From the NCBI GenBank assembly GCA_024695475.1, contig JAILIC010000002.1, forward strand, positions 47,519 through 111,518: a stretch of 64,000 nt of DNA, written 5' to 3'. Shown here piece after piece: positions 8,307 to 17,794 of the stretch. The notes below the pieces were generated by a model. That model saw nothing but the letters and a program-made list of their open reading frames with translations, was not told the origin of the DNA and ran no database searches. The stretch's first letter is position 1. The number at the start of each line of letters is the position of its first letter. This DNA is from Treponema sp. GTDB lineage: Bacteria; Spirochaetota; Spirochaetia; Treponematales; Treponemataceae. The translations under genes and the position numbers were made by a program.

Positions 8307-9461
8307 TCAGTCGATAACGCTCTTATATATCTTACGAATATCATCCAAAGACAATGTCTTTTTGTTATTAACCAACAATCGCTGTTGTTGAGAACCAGCA
8401 GTAACCAAGAAATCCAAATCACTCTGGCTAATACCAAATTTCTGCAGACTTACAGGAATCTCTGTATTTTTTACAATTTCAGCAATACGACGAACAATGT
8501 ATTTACTCTTTTCTTCTGCAGTACTTTCTGTCATTGCAGGATTAACAGTGTCACACAATTCTGCCAATTCCTTGACACATGCATCACGGTTAAATTCCAT
8601 AACCTGTGCAAACAAAATAGCATTTGATACACCATGAGCAATGTGATACTTACCCCCAAGTGGATATGAAAGTGCATGAACAGCAGTTGTACCACTACCA
8701 GTAATAGCAATACCACCATAGAACGCACCAAGCATCATGTTCATTTTTGCTTCCATATCATCAGGATTGGTATAAGCTCTTTCAATTGAAGAGAAAATCA
8801 AACGAGCACCAGCACGAGCATATTCATTACTCAAGATGGTAGCCTTATTTGATGTATAGCACTCAACACAATGTGCCAAAGCATCTACACCAGTAGCTGC
8901 CACAATACTCTTTGGTAACTTGGCAATCATATTAACGTCAAGAATTACTTCATCAGGAATAAGAGCCGGATTTACAATACCTTTTTTGCTGCTTTCTTCA
9001 GGAATAGCAACAATAGCATTCAAAGTTGCTTCGGAACCTGTACCACAAGTAGTAGGTATAAATACAGAACGCATTCTCTTACGTGCCAAAGATGGATCAT
9101 TAACCAAATCAAACACTGTATACGAAGCTCCGATTAAAACAGAAGCCAACTTAGCAGTATCCATAGTACTACCACCACCGATAGCGACTATCAAATCACC
9201 CTGTGCATTTGCAGCTTCCTTAATAACTTTATCTACATCATATGTTGAAGGTTCTGGAACAACACCATCAAAAATCTGAACTTCAACATTGTTATTTTTC
9301 AGTACTTCAAGTGCACGATCACACAAACCTGCACCACGAATTCCCTTGTCCGTAAACAACAAAACACGTTTAACAGTATCTCTTTTTACAATATCACCAA
9401 GAAAATCTGTTGCTCCTGCACCAGCATGAACCGCAGAAGGAATCTGCAAGTTACTAATCAT
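8307..9461 (-). CDS. Iron-containing (group III) alcohol dehydrogenase
   Basis: A 384-residue Fe-ADH family protein. The NAD(P)-binding signature IGGGSTMDTAK lies at about 93-103. Metal ligands are visible in GVDALAHCVECY (Asp and His) and in AVHALSYPLGGKYHIAHG (two His). It would interconvert an alcohol and an aldehyde/ketone in the cytoplasm; in this operon it probably oxidises or reduces a four-carbon polyol, hydroxy acid or the product of the aldolase. GGAGG lies just before the ATG. The gene is 14 nt after the kinase gene and 54 nt before the pdxA2-like gene. Substrate not determinable from sequence. Confidence 0.9.
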   Translation of the reverse strand: MISNLQIPSAVHAGAGATDFLGDIVKRDTVKRVLLFTDKGIRGAGLCDRALEVLKNNNVEVQIFDGVVPEPSTYDVDKVIKEAANAQGDLIVAIGGGSTMDTAKLASVLIGASYTVFDLVNDPSLARKRMRSVFIPTTCGTGSEATLNAIVAIPEESSKKGIVNPALIPDEVILDVNMIAKLPKSIVAATGVDALAHCVECYTSNKATILSNEYARAGARLIFSSIERAYTNPDDMEAKMNMMLGAFYGGIAITGSGTTAVHALSYPLGGKYHIAHGVSNAILFAQVMEFNRDACVKELAELCDTVNPAMTESTAEEKSKYIVRRIAEIVKNTEIPVSLQKFGISQSDLDFLVTAGSQQQRLLVNNKKTLSLDDIRKIYKSVID

Positions 9462-9475
9462 TCTATACCTCCAAC

Positions 9476-10726
9476 CTATTTAGCATTTTTATAATTCTGC
9501 AAGAAATGAATTGCATCAGTTAACACAGAAGCCCCACCAAATCCACCGGACTTAGTAACTACAGGAAGGTGATCAAGTTTTCCACCGATACAAATACCCA
9601 TAGGAGTTCCTGCAGCAATTTCTGTAACTGGTTCAATCCCAAATACGCCCATTTGCCGACACAACTGCATGGTTGTATCACCACCAAAGCAAACTATGCC
9701 AGCAACTTCTATCGTATCAATCACTTCTTGTGCTATTTTACCTAAACTAACAGACAGTTCAAAAGCAATGTTATAATTTGTTTCACTATCTTTGAGAACC
9801 ATGTGAAAATCCTCAAAAAGACTCGAAACTGCAACTATCAAAACCCTTGCACCTGCTCGGACCTGTTCTTGAGCCGCTGCAACACATTGTGCCACCGCAA
9901 CATCTGCGTTATGTGCAATAATGTGTTTTTTATCCATTACAATATAGGAAGTCGCAAAATCTTTTGCTGCCTGCTTTATTTGCTCTCGAGTCTCCACATT
10001 ACGTGATGCCGTCAATGCAAAGATAACTCCCGGCTTGCTCGACACAGTACTTGCTATGGCCGGCTGCACCCGTTTTGCCACCGCTTTTGCATCATGCACT
10101 GCAAGCCCCGCAGAACCACACAACACATGGGGAGCATCAAAAGCAGAGACCGTTTCATAGATACATGCCAGATCATCATCACAGAGAGTATCAAAAACAA
10201 ATACTTGTACCCCCTTTTTGATGTTTTCCTGTATATATGTAAAAAGCACGTTTTTTCCGGCACGAATCGTATCCAGATATACAGCAGCCACAGCCCGTTT
10301 CATATCAGCGGCAATAGTTTTTACCGCATCAATCTTGTTTGAAGCAGCAGTCAAAATTCCATTATGGACAACCCGTCCGTTTTCAGGATATGCAGGAGCA
10401 ACAAATGCCAATGAACAATGCATAACATCCATTACCGCTTCTAATTCACTACCAGGATTGCCTCTCAAGACAGAATCTATTTTTTTATACACATGAACAG
10501 ATGCATCAGCACAAAATGAAACACACGCATCATGTACAGCCTTATAAGCTTCTGCAGATGATAGAGCACGACTATCAGTATTTATTGAAACCAACTCATA
10601 TCCTGAATATTGCTCAGGATTTTGCATACTTGATAATCCTACATTGACAATTGACGATACTCCATATTTTCGGTATTGCACTGCAGTATCATTGGCACCT
10701 GTCAAATCATCCGCTATAACAATCAT
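9476..10726 (-). CDS. dtnK: Four-carbon acid sugar kinase (DUF1537 family)
   Basis: A 416-residue DUF1537/PdxY-unrelated kinase that phosphorylates C4 sugar acids such as D-threonate or erythronate. The N-terminal domain starts with MIVIADDLTGANDTA, the family signature; the C-terminal nucleotide domain has CFGGDTTMQLCRQMG and the glycine-rich KSGGFGGAS near the end. The start is placed at 10726: GGAG lies 6 nt upstream, and a GTG four codons earlier is itself part of that ribosome-binding site. It is the first gene of the operon, about 10 nt after the predicted sigma-54 transcription start. Family is certain; choice among DtnK/OtnK substrates is inferred, so the symbol is tentative. Confidence 0.85.
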   Translation of the reverse strand: MIVIADDLTGANDTAVQYRKYGVSSIVNVGLSSMQNPEQYSGYELVSINTDSRALSSAEAYKAVHDACVSFCADASVHVYKKIDSVLRGNPGSELEAVMDVMHCSLAFVAPAYPENGRVVHNGILTAASNKIDAVKTIAADMKRAVAAVYLDTIRAGKNVLFTYIQENIKKGVQVFVFDTLCDDDLACIYETVSAFDAPHVLCGSAGLAVHDAKAVAKRVQPAIASTVSSKPGVIFALTASRNVETREQIKQAAKDFATSYIVMDKKHIIAHNADVAVAQCVAAAQEQVRAGARVLIVAVSSLFEDFHMVLKDSETNYNIAFELSVSLGKIAQEVIDTIEVAGIVCFGGDTTMQLCRQMGVFGIEPVTEIAAGTPMGICIGGKLDHLPVVTKSGGFGGASVLTDAIHFLQNYKNAK

Positions 10727-10747
10727 TATTAACTCCACAGTTGTAAT

Positions 10748-10763
10748 AGCAAGGAGCGTGCCA
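10748..10763 (-). promoter_or_regulatory. Sigma-54 (RpoN) promoter of the sugar-acid operon
   Basis: Minus strand reads TGGCACGCTCCTTGCT, an essentially perfect match to the sigma-54 consensus (TGGCACG, 4 nt, TTGCW). The -12 GC is about 22 nt upstream of the kinase ATG, so the leader is very short and just covers the GGAG ribosome-binding site. Confidence 0.92.
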
Positions 10764-10928
10764 ATTTTACGGAAAGCTATTCATTATTTTTGAAGAACAT
10801 ATAAAAACAGAAAGACAGATAAAACGTATCTAAGAAAACTACTGCAAAAATATGCATATTGTACCAAACGTTACTGTTTATATCAGCAAGAGTATTCGTA
10901 CAAAAAAAAACTGCGACATTTCAAATAT

Positions 10929-10986
10929 ATGTTGCAGTAATGCAACATGTTGCAAAATAGTAACATAATGTTGCATTTTACAACAT
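10929..10986 (-). promoter_or_regulatory. Tandem palindromic enhancer sites for the sigma-54 activator
   Basis: Three related dyads occur in 58 bp: a perfect 8+4+8 palindrome ATGTTGCA/TGCAACAT at 10929-10948, an imperfect TGTTGC...GTAACA just after it, and ATGTTG-7-CAACAT at 10968-10986. They lie about 165-220 bp upstream of the sigma-54 promoter and right behind the activator gene, the expected position of upstream activating sequences. Confidence 0.75.
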
Positions 10987-10988
10987 TG

Positions 10989-12905
10989 TTATTTCAGTTT
11001 ACGCCAGAGTGTTGATCGATTAATTCCTAACACAGCACACGTCTTTGCCACCGATTTACCACTTTGCTCATACACCTGCTGTATGTAGGCTTGTTCAGCA
11101 TCTTTCAAAGACAAAAACGAGCTTCCGTGACTTTCCATTGATATAGAGTCACCAGATGATTTTGAAACATCATCTGTGTCATCATCATACGAATCATAGG
11201 TCTCGGATAATCCAAGTGATAAATCACGCAAGGTAATCTGTGGATTATCACAGATGATAACCGCCCGCTCTATGAGGCTTTGTAACTCACGAACATTTCC
11301 TTCATATTTATGTTCTTGCAACCAGGTTATCGTTTCAGGAGTAAAGCCCTGAATATCTTTCGCATATTGACTACAATACCGCGCAAGAAAACGCTTTGAT
11401 AACAGCTCTATGTCATCTGGACGTTCATTTAATGACGGAATATACAAACTTAACGTATTAATACGATACAACAAATCACGACGAAATTTACCCTCTCGTA
11501 CTAATCCATGCAAGTTACGGTTTGTAGCACAGATAAGTCGCACATCAAGAGGAATAATTGCATCTCCTCCAATACGCATCACTTCATGCTCCTGTACAAC
11601 ACGCAGCAACCGCCCCTGCAGTTCAAGCGGAAGTTCTCCTATCTCATCTAAAAACAAGGTACCAGTATGAGCAAGTTCAAACATCCCCTCTTTACCGCCC
11701 TTGCTACTTCCTGTAAATGCACCTTCCGCATAACCAAATAACACGCTTTCTATCAATGCAGGAGGCAAAGCTGCACAGTTAACCGCAACAAAAGGTGCAT
11801 ACCGCCGTTGACTTTCGTTATGAATACTCTGAGCAAACAACTCCTTACCAACACCACTTTGTCCTTCGATTAAAACTGCGGAGTTGTAATTACTTATTTT
11901 TTTTGCTATTGCAATACAATCTGCTATCTTTTTACTTTTGTAAACAATCGTATTAAAAGAATATTTTGCAACAAACCCCTTATCGATCATTTTGAGGCGG
12001 ATATTTTTTTCACGAGTCTGTACTTCGGTAACATCCTGAAAAACAGTTATAGACCCACGAAACGCTCCACTCTGAACAATTGGCGAATTACTGGCTACTA
12101 TCTTGGTCACACCAATCTGCTTAATTTCATCAGAAAAAGCAATGCCTTTTTCAATTTGCTCAATAATTGCACCATACGTTCTGTATGCACTCAACGGCTT
12201 ACCCAACATTTCCAGCTGCGAAAGCCCAAAAATACGACATGCAGGCCTATTAACGGCAACTATTATGTTATGCTCATCTGTGGCAAGCACACCGTCATGC
12301 ACGCTATCAGTTAGAGTCCGATATTTATCTGCCAGCTCCTGCTCACGATTAACAGCAGCGAGCATACGTTGAGCCTCATTAATGGCATTGAGCAGAGCCC
12401 TCTCACCACTTTCAAGCAAATAGCAGGTAAAGCCCAATTCTTGTCCAATACGGCAGGTAACCGCGTCTCCAACAATAACATGGGCTCCTTTTTGACCGCA
12501 CTCTCTAATTTTCTTGGCTACATCGTCCTTGTCGCACAGTTCTGCCTTGATTATTTTTTTACCAAACTGACTCAGTAATTCATAACCACTCATAATGTTT
12601 GCATATCCGACAACAGCGATCACATCAGAGACTGACTGTAATTCTTTTATCATGTCAGCCATATCTATTGCACTGATACGGATTTCAACAACAGGCACCG
12701 GAGAAACATAATGTATCATAGAATACGTACCACCACGGCTAATAAGAACCTTTGCTCCATCATCAACCGCACGTGACGCTGCTATCAAGCCATCTGACAA
12801 ATCACCGAGGACAGCACTGACATTTTTAAAGCCCATTTCTTCGATGATGCGGTTTGCATCCGCAAGCATCTTTTTATAGGGGGCAACAAGGACAATTTCA
12901 CTCAT
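10989..12905 (-). CDS. PrpR-type sigma-54-dependent transcriptional activator
   Basis: A 638-residue enhancer-binding protein. Residues about 1-185 match the PrpR_N sensory domain, about 195-300 a PAS domain, about 325-550 the sigma-54 AAA+ domain with Walker A GQSGVGKE, the sigma-54-contact motif GAFTG and Walker B TLFLDEIGE, and about 600-638 a Fis-type helix-turn-helix (KTCAVLGINRSTLWRKLK). It presumably senses the operon's substrate or a product and drives the sigma-54 promoter at 10748 from the palindromes at 10929-10986. Its ATG overlaps the stop of the M24 peptidase gene by 4 nt (ATGA), so the two are translated together from an upstream promoter. Confidence 0.93.
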   Translation of the reverse strand: MSEIVLVAPYKKMLADANRIIEEMGFKNVSAVLGDLSDGLIAASRAVDDGAKVLISRGGTYSMIHYVSPVPVVEIRISAIDMADMIKELQSVSDVIAVVGYANIMSGYELLSQFGKKIIKAELCDKDDVAKKIRECGQKGAHVIVGDAVTCRIGQELGFTCYLLESGERALLNAINEAQRMLAAVNREQELADKYRTLTDSVHDGVLATDEHNIIVAVNRPACRIFGLSQLEMLGKPLSAYRTYGAIIEQIEKGIAFSDEIKQIGVTKIVASNSPIVQSGAFRGSITVFQDVTEVQTREKNIRLKMIDKGFVAKYSFNTIVYKSKKIADCIAIAKKISNYNSAVLIEGQSGVGKELFAQSIHNESQRRYAPFVAVNCAALPPALIESVLFGYAEGAFTGSSKGGKEGMFELAHTGTLFLDEIGELPLELQGRLLRVVQEHEVMRIGGDAIIPLDVRLICATNRNLHGLVREGKFRRDLLYRINTLSLYIPSLNERPDDIELLSKRFLARYCSQYAKDIQGFTPETITWLQEHKYEGNVRELQSLIERAVIICDNPQITLRDLSLGLSETYDSYDDDTDDVSKSSGDSISMESHGSSFLSLKDAEQAYIQQVYEQSGKSVAKTCAVLGINRSTLWRKLK

Positions 12906-13990
12906 CCAATCACTTTCCAGTGCTTATCTACAGAGTTTAAGACTTCGCATCCGTCTTTTGTCACCAGTACAAGATCTTCGACACGGACACCAAATTTACC
13001 TTGCAGATATATACCCGGCTCTATAGAAAAAATCATGCCCTCTTTTGCAACATTTGTATTAGCGGAACTAACATCGCCCTGTTCATGATCACTCTGTCCA
13101 ATAAAGTGTCCCAAGCGATGGTTAAACTGCTCGCCATATCCAGCCTGAGCAATAAGATCACGAGCAGCTGCATCTATATCGCAAAAGCGTACCCCCGGCT
13201 TGATAATGCTTTCAGCTTTTTCATTTGCCATGCGGACTAAATCATGAATCTTTGTATATTCCTCTGGAGCTTTTTTAAAGAAGAAAGTACGAGTCATATC
13301 TGAACAGTAGCGATTTTTTTGACACCCCATATCAATAAGTACACAATCACTTTCCTGTACAACAGTATCATCTGGCTCGTGATGAGGATCAGCGGCATTC
13401 TTACCAAATGAAACAATAGTTGTAAACGAAGGCTTTTCAGCGCCCTCAGCTTTAAACTGTGCATCGATATACTCTGCAACCTGCTTTTCGGTCACACCAG
13501 GTTTTACAAATGCAGCACCACGCTGGATACAGACATCATTTACACGAGAGGCTTCTTTCATCAAACGCTGTTCTTCAGCATCTTTGCAAGCACGAGCATC
13601 ATCTACACAAGAAGAACCCAGTACATAGGTAGCTTCTGGATTATGTTCCATAAGAGGAATTAAAAAACGTGCCGGCCACACCTTATCAATACCGATTCTA
13701 CCCTTGCTAGCAACATTACGAGCCATAGTACCCATAATGTCATCAGTATCACTTGTCCAGACTTCAGTAAAACCAGAGTCATGAATATTGTATAACTTAT
13801 TAAGAAAAAAACGATGTTCCCCATCTTGTGATAAATACAAAGCAAACAAGCGCTCATACGGCTCGTTATATATACCTGTCAAATACCAAATACTCTGTGG
13901 ATCACTTACAACAAGACCATCGAGTTTAGCAACAGCCATAGCATCAAGAACACGTTTCATACGATCAGCATATAACGTTTTTTTATCCAT
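12902..13990 (-). CDS. M24 family Xaa-Pro aminopeptidase-like metallopeptidase
   Basis: A 362-residue pita-bread-fold protein with an N-terminal creatinase-like domain (about 8-130) and a C-terminal M24 domain. Predicted metal ligands: Asp in VLIDMG and SDMTRTFF, His in GHFIGQSDHEQ, Glu in IFSIEPGIY and VRVEDLVLV. The usual GHGIG-x-HE loop is altered to GHFIGQSDHE. Such proteins remove N-terminal residues before proline, or act on other amide substrates. AAGGAG lies 9 nt before the ATG. It is translationally coupled to the sigma-54 activator, an odd partnership: it may process an amide-linked form of the substrate or a signal, but that is inference. Confidence 0.85.
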   Translation of the reverse strand: MDKKTLYADRMKRVLDAMAVAKLDGLVVSDPQSIWYLTGIYNEPYERLFALYLSQDGEHRFFLNKLYNIHDSGFTEVWTSDTDDIMGTMARNVASKGRIGIDKVWPARFLIPLMEHNPEATYVLGSSCVDDARACKDAEEQRLMKEASRVNDVCIQRGAAFVKPGVTEKQVAEYIDAQFKAEGAEKPSFTTIVSFGKNAADPHHEPDDTVVQESDCVLIDMGCQKNRYCSDMTRTFFFKKAPEEYTKIHDLVRMANEKAESIIKPGVRFCDIDAAARDLIAQAGYGEQFNHRLGHFIGQSDHEQGDVSSANTNVAKEGMIFSIEPGIYLQGKFGVRVEDLVLVTKDGCEVLNSVDKHWKVIG

Positions 13991-14153
13991 TTTTATTTCT
14001 CTCCTTTATGTAATTATAGTATATTAATAGTAGGCATATAACAGTATCTACCAATTGCAGTATATTCGAAAAGAGATTTAACTGCTATAGTAGATATAGT
14101 TTATTGTTTTATACAAAATCTGCATATCAAAACCGAAAAGGAGGTTTGGAAAA

Positions 14154-14897
14154 ATGGATTCTTATAATTCCTACTCACTAGAGCACACATCAGCTCAAAA
14201 TAAGTTTATCAGTGCTACCTACGGCTGGATGGCAATTGCCTTATTTATCAGCGCCATCTCATCTGTAGCCACTGCATCATTTTTGGGCTTGCAACTATCA
14301 AATGTCACCTCTCAGGGTGGTTACTATCATGTATTAAACAGTTTTCAAACCATGATGTTTGTATTCTGTATTGCAGAACTTGCTCTCGTATGGTGGCTTT
14401 CAGCCTCAATCAGAAAAATGAGCGTATCATCAGCAAGAATAGGATATGTCATTTATTCAATTCTTAGCGGTATCACGATGTCAAGCATCTTCTTTGTATA
14501 TGATCTTGGATCAATCGGTACTATCTTCTTCTCAACTGCAATCATGTTTGGTATCATGGCATTCTACGGAGCCCGTACAAAAAGTGATCTTCGCAAAGCA
14601 GGTAAATACCTGATGATGGGACTTATCGGTATCATTGTTGCCTCAATGGTTAATATGGTTATCACCATGTTTACTCATACCGTAAGTCCACTTACTTGGC
14701 TCATTTCTATTGCAACTGTTGTTATCTTTGCAGGACTAACTGCATACGACACACAAAAGATTTTGGCAATTTCCCGTAACGCAACCAATGAAGATGCTTA
14801 CAAAAAGATTGCCATCATTGGTGCATTAGAGTTATATCTGGACTTTATCAATATGTTCCTTGCACTACTCCGCCTGTTTGGCAAACGCAGACGCTAA
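14154..14897 (+). CDS. Bax inhibitor-1/YccA family membrane protein
   Basis: A 247-residue protein with about seven hydrophobic segments. The BI-1 signature is the C-terminal pattern VVIFAGLTAYDTQKI, with the family's conserved acidic residue, followed by ALELYLDFINMFLALLRLF. It is an inner-membrane protein; in E. coli the homologue YccA is a substrate and modulator of the FtsH protease, and other members act as calcium leak channels. A strong AAGGAGG lies upstream of the ATG. The gene is convergent with an FtsH-like ATPase and their 3' ends overlap by 4 bp, a suggestive pairing. Family is sure; the role here is inferred. Confidence 0.93.
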   Translation: MDSYNSYSLEHTSAQNKFISATYGWMAIALFISAISSVATASFLGLQLSNVTSQGGYYHVLNSFQTMMFVFCIAELALVWWLSASIRKMSVSSARIGYVIYSILSGITMSSIFFVYDLGSIGTIFFSTAIMFGIMAFYGARTKSDLRKAGKYLMMGLIGIIVASMVNMVITMFTHTVSPLTWLISIATVVIFAGLTAYDTQKILAISRNATNEDAYKKIAIIGALELYLDFINMFLALLRLFGKRRR

Positions 14898-16054
14898 CAT
14901 CTTTTTATGGCAGCCTGTACATCTGCAATCGTAAAACGATCGCGACCAACTTGAGCTGCCAATAACGAAGCAGTATTAATAGCAGATTCAATCTTTGCGC
15001 AGCTACTGCCTTCAAATAACTTTTGCAATGTTGCCGGAGTACACTCTTCGGCAGCATTTTTTTTCTGCATGTACATTTCAAGCAACTGAAGACGAGCATC
15101 CTTATCGGGATAAGGAACCGTAAACAAAGCGTCAAAGCGTCCAGGACGTATCAAAGCTTCATCAAGGGCATGCACGCTATTGGTAGCAGCAAGAACCAAC
15201 ACACCACTATTTTGTGTAAATCCATCCAGCTCATTAAGCAAAGCAGTAACAATACGAGTATTTTCTGTCTCAACAGCAGTACCGTTGTACTTGCGTTTGG
15301 TACCAATACCATCAAACTCATCGATAAAAACAATACAAGGAGCCTTTCGACGTGCTTTTCTAAACAAGAATTTTACCTTTGCAGGACCAATAGCAATAAA
15401 CATACTTTCAAAGTCTGTTGCCTTTGCAGGAATAAAGTTTACTTTAGCCTCTCCAGCCAACGCACGTGCAAATAGGGTTTTTCCATTGCCAGGAGCACCT
15501 TCCAATATGACACCTTTTGGCATACGGATTCCTTTTTTTGCATATTGGTCTGGGTGCAACATAATATCAGTTATCTGCAACATACTCCTCTTAAGTGCAT
15601 CCATACCAACGACATCCTTAAACGTCGCCCCAGTTTTATGTACCACATGAAACGTATTGGGGCTTATAAACTTTCTAAATACCAATACAATGCTACCAAA
15701 GAATATTATATAGAAAAAAATATCAAGGATATTTGAAACAACATACCCAGCTTCCACTTCTTCCTTTACCTGTATACCCCGCAAAAGCAACCGTTCGCGT
15801 AATAAAGGCGATTGCGGATTATCAGTTACATACTGCTGTTTTTCATCGGCACCACATGTATAGGTAATGGTATCAGTACCAAACGCTACCGATACAACAG
15901 TTCCCTGTTCTACTGCATCATTAAATGCTTTATACGTAGTATGTATTTTTTTTGACCCGAACAATCCTGCTTCGAATGCCATATAGGCACCATAAATAAT
16001 AGCCATACACAGAGCCACAATAATAACTTTTTTTGTATGTTTTGCAACAACCAT
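14894..16054 (-). CDS. FtsH-like membrane AAA+ ATPase lacking the protease domain
   Basis: A 386-residue protein laid out like the N-terminal part of FtsH: first transmembrane helix (about 9-28), a periplasmic FtsH-ext-like domain (about 40-98), second helix (about 106-127), then an AAA+ domain with Walker A GAPGNGKT (186-193), a pore-loop-like FIAIG, Walker B CIVFIDEFD (240-248) and RPGRFD. It ends at the AAA lid; the M41 zinc protease domain with HEXXH is absent, and there is no room for it because the gene's end overlaps the BI-1 gene. AGAGGAATT precedes the ATG. It may unfold membrane proteins or act as a regulator of a full-length FtsH. Not a sequencing truncation as far as can be seen: no protease remnant lies downstream. 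Confidence 0.85.
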   Translation of the reverse strand: MVVAKHTKKVIIVALCMAIIYGAYMAFEAGLFGSKKIHTTYKAFNDAVEQGTVVSVAFGTDTITYTCGADEKQQYVTDNPQSPLLRERLLLRGIQVKEEVEAGYVVSNILDIFFYIIFFGSIVLVFRKFISPNTFHVVHKTGATFKDVVGMDALKRSMLQITDIMLHPDQYAKKGIRMPKGVILEGAPGNGKTLFARALAGEAKVNFIPAKATDFESMFIAIGPAKVKFLFRKARRKAPCIVFIDEFDGIGTKRKYNGTAVETENTRIVTALLNELDGFTQNSGVLVLAATNSVHALDEALIRPGRFDALFTVPYPDKDARLQLLEMYMQKKNAAEECTPATLQKLFEGSSCAKIESAINTASLLAAQVGRDRFTIADVQAAIKRC

Positions 16055-16126
16055 AATTCCTCTTTTTATCTATTCAAGTTTACACTACCTAATAAAAAAA
16101 AATCAATGAATTATATTGAAACGCAT

Positions 16127-16155
16127 TTGTCAATTTAGTATTCTTGATTTATACT
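16127..16155 (+). promoter_or_regulatory. Promoter of the SpoIIE-type phosphatase, leaderless type
   Basis: TTGTCA (16127-16132), 17-nt spacer, TATACT (16150-16155), then 7 nt to the ATG at 16163. No Shine-Dalgarno sequence is present, so transcription probably starts at the start codon. Confidence 0.65.
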
Positions 16156-16162
16156 AAAAATT

Positions 16163-17791
16163 ATGAAGAAAGCTTCAAATAAACTTCATTTTACAAGTCT
16201 GATTGTCCAACTGCCATTCTATATAGCACTTTTTGGCATTGCAATCAGTACGCTAAATCTAACTGTCGGCTATTTTGTTTTTAAGCGCTTATTTGAACAG
16301 CAATATCATGATTTAACCCAACAAATAGCTCACACAGCTCTTTCCTACATAAATACCGATACCATTGAAACTTACGGAAAGACATCCCTTGCTGATGAAG
16401 AATGGGAGATGACAAACAAAAAGCTCGAAAGCCTTACCGATACCGCACGTCTTGCTTATATCTATGTTACCATTCCCAACCTGACATTTAAAAAGCGTAC
16501 CTATATATATGACACCGTACATCCTGAAGTAATAAAAAATAATCCCAAAATATTTCCATACCCATTAGGAAAGACAACTAGTCTTGAAAAATATGACCAT
16601 GAATACATTTCCCGTTTAAAAGGCGTAATGTTTGACAGAATTCCATACATACACTTTGCCTACAACAAAACAGGAGGTCATGTAACCACCTCAATTCCTC
16701 TCATCAACAGTAACGACAAAGTTGTCGGCATTTTAAGTATCGTAAAACCAATGAGTGAGGTAAAAAACCTCAAGCAATTTTACTTTACCAGAACCATCTT
16801 GGGCTCCGCACTGCTTACCATTGTTTTTACCTGGATATATATACTTATCGTTTTAAAACAACTGGTACACCCAATTATTACGCTCACTCACGAAACCGAA
16901 AGCTTTGTAAAACATAAAGTTTCGCTGACACAGGCACTTGATACCATCAAAGGTAAGTCAGAGCTTGCCCTGCTCGCACGTACCATCGAGCAAATGAGCA
17001 AAGACATACAGCAGTATATCAGCGACCTTACCCATACCACTGCCGAAAAAGAACGCCTCACCGCAGAGCTTGATGTAGCAAAGCAAATACAGGCAAACAT
17101 GTTGCCACAGCTATTTCCACCATATGAAAACCATAAGGAACTGGAATTATTTGCAACCATGGAACCCGCAAAAGAAGTCGGTGGTGATTTTTATGACTTC
17201 TTCATGGTAGATGATGATCACTTTGCCGTGGTCGTAGGAGACGTCAGTGGCAAAGGTGTTCCTGCAGCACTCTTTATGGTTGTTGCAAAGACCTTGATCA
17301 AAAACATTACGATGAAAGAACATAACCCGGCAAAAGTATTTGAAGAAGTCAACAATCAATTATGCGAGGGCAATGATGCAGGATTGTTCGTCACCTGTTG
17401 GATGGGAGTTATAACTTTAAGCACTGGAGAATTGCATTTTGCAAATGCCGGACACACATTCCCTATTATCCGTACAGAAGAATCAGTAGACTACCTCAAA
17501 ACAAAACCAAATCTGGTTATTGCAGGTCTGCCCAATATAAAATATCAGGAACATAGCACCACCTTACATAAAGGAGACTGTTTCTTTATGTATACCGATG
17601 GCGTAACCGAAGCTTCAAACAGTAACAATGAGCTTTACGGAGAAGATCGACTATTACAAGCGTTTAAAAATACAAAAGGAATGACTTCAAAAGAAATATT
17701 GCACTATATACGTAAGGACGTAGATCAATTTGTAGGATCTGCACCACAGTTTGATGATATTACGATGATGGAAATGTCACTAAAAGTATAG
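16163..17791 (+). CDS. Membrane sensor PP2C/SpoIIE-type serine phosphatase (RsbU-like)
   Basis: A 542-residue protein with a transmembrane helix at about 14-36, a periplasmic sensor region (about 37-208), a second helix (209-231), a HAMP domain and linker coil (232-305), and a C-terminal SpoIIE/PP2C phosphatase domain (about 310-542). Catalytic signatures: KEVGGDFYDFF, GDVSGKGVPAALFM, ANAGHTFP, and YTDGVTEASN with metal-binding aspartates. It would dephosphorylate a STAS-domain anti-sigma antagonist; exactly such a protein is encoded convergently next to it (17837-18136). The matching kinase/anti-sigma factor is not in the window. No ribosome-binding site is visible. Confidence 0.9.
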   Translation: MKKASNKLHFTSLIVQLPFYIALFGIAISTLNLTVGYFVFKRLFEQQYHDLTQQIAHTALSYINTDTIETYGKTSLADEEWEMTNKKLESLTDTARLAYIYVTIPNLTFKKRTYIYDTVHPEVIKNNPKIFPYPLGKTTSLEKYDHEYISRLKGVMFDRIPYIHFAYNKTGGHVTTSIPLINSNDKVVGILSIVKPMSEVKNLKQFYFTRTILGSALLTIVFTWIYILIVLKQLVHPIITLTHETESFVKHKVSLTQALDTIKGKSELALLARTIEQMSKDIQQYISDLTHTTAEKERLTAELDVAKQIQANMLPQLFPPYENHKELELFATMEPAKEVGGDFYDFFMVDDDHFAVVVGDVSGKGVPAALFMVVAKTLIKNITMKEHNPAKVFEEVNNQLCEGNDAGLFVTCWMGVITLSTGELHFANAGHTFPIIRTEESVDYLKTKPNLVIAGLPNIKYQEHSTTLHKGDCFFMYTDGVTEASNSNNELYGEDRLLQAFKNTKGMTSKEILHYIRKDVDQFVGSAPQFDDITMMEMSLKV

Positions 17792-17794
17792 CCA

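Noticed and set aside
14894..16054. Frameshifted full-length FtsH
   Set aside because: The downstream sequence on the minus strand is the BI-1 gene's antisense and no M41 HEXXH region is found in other frames.
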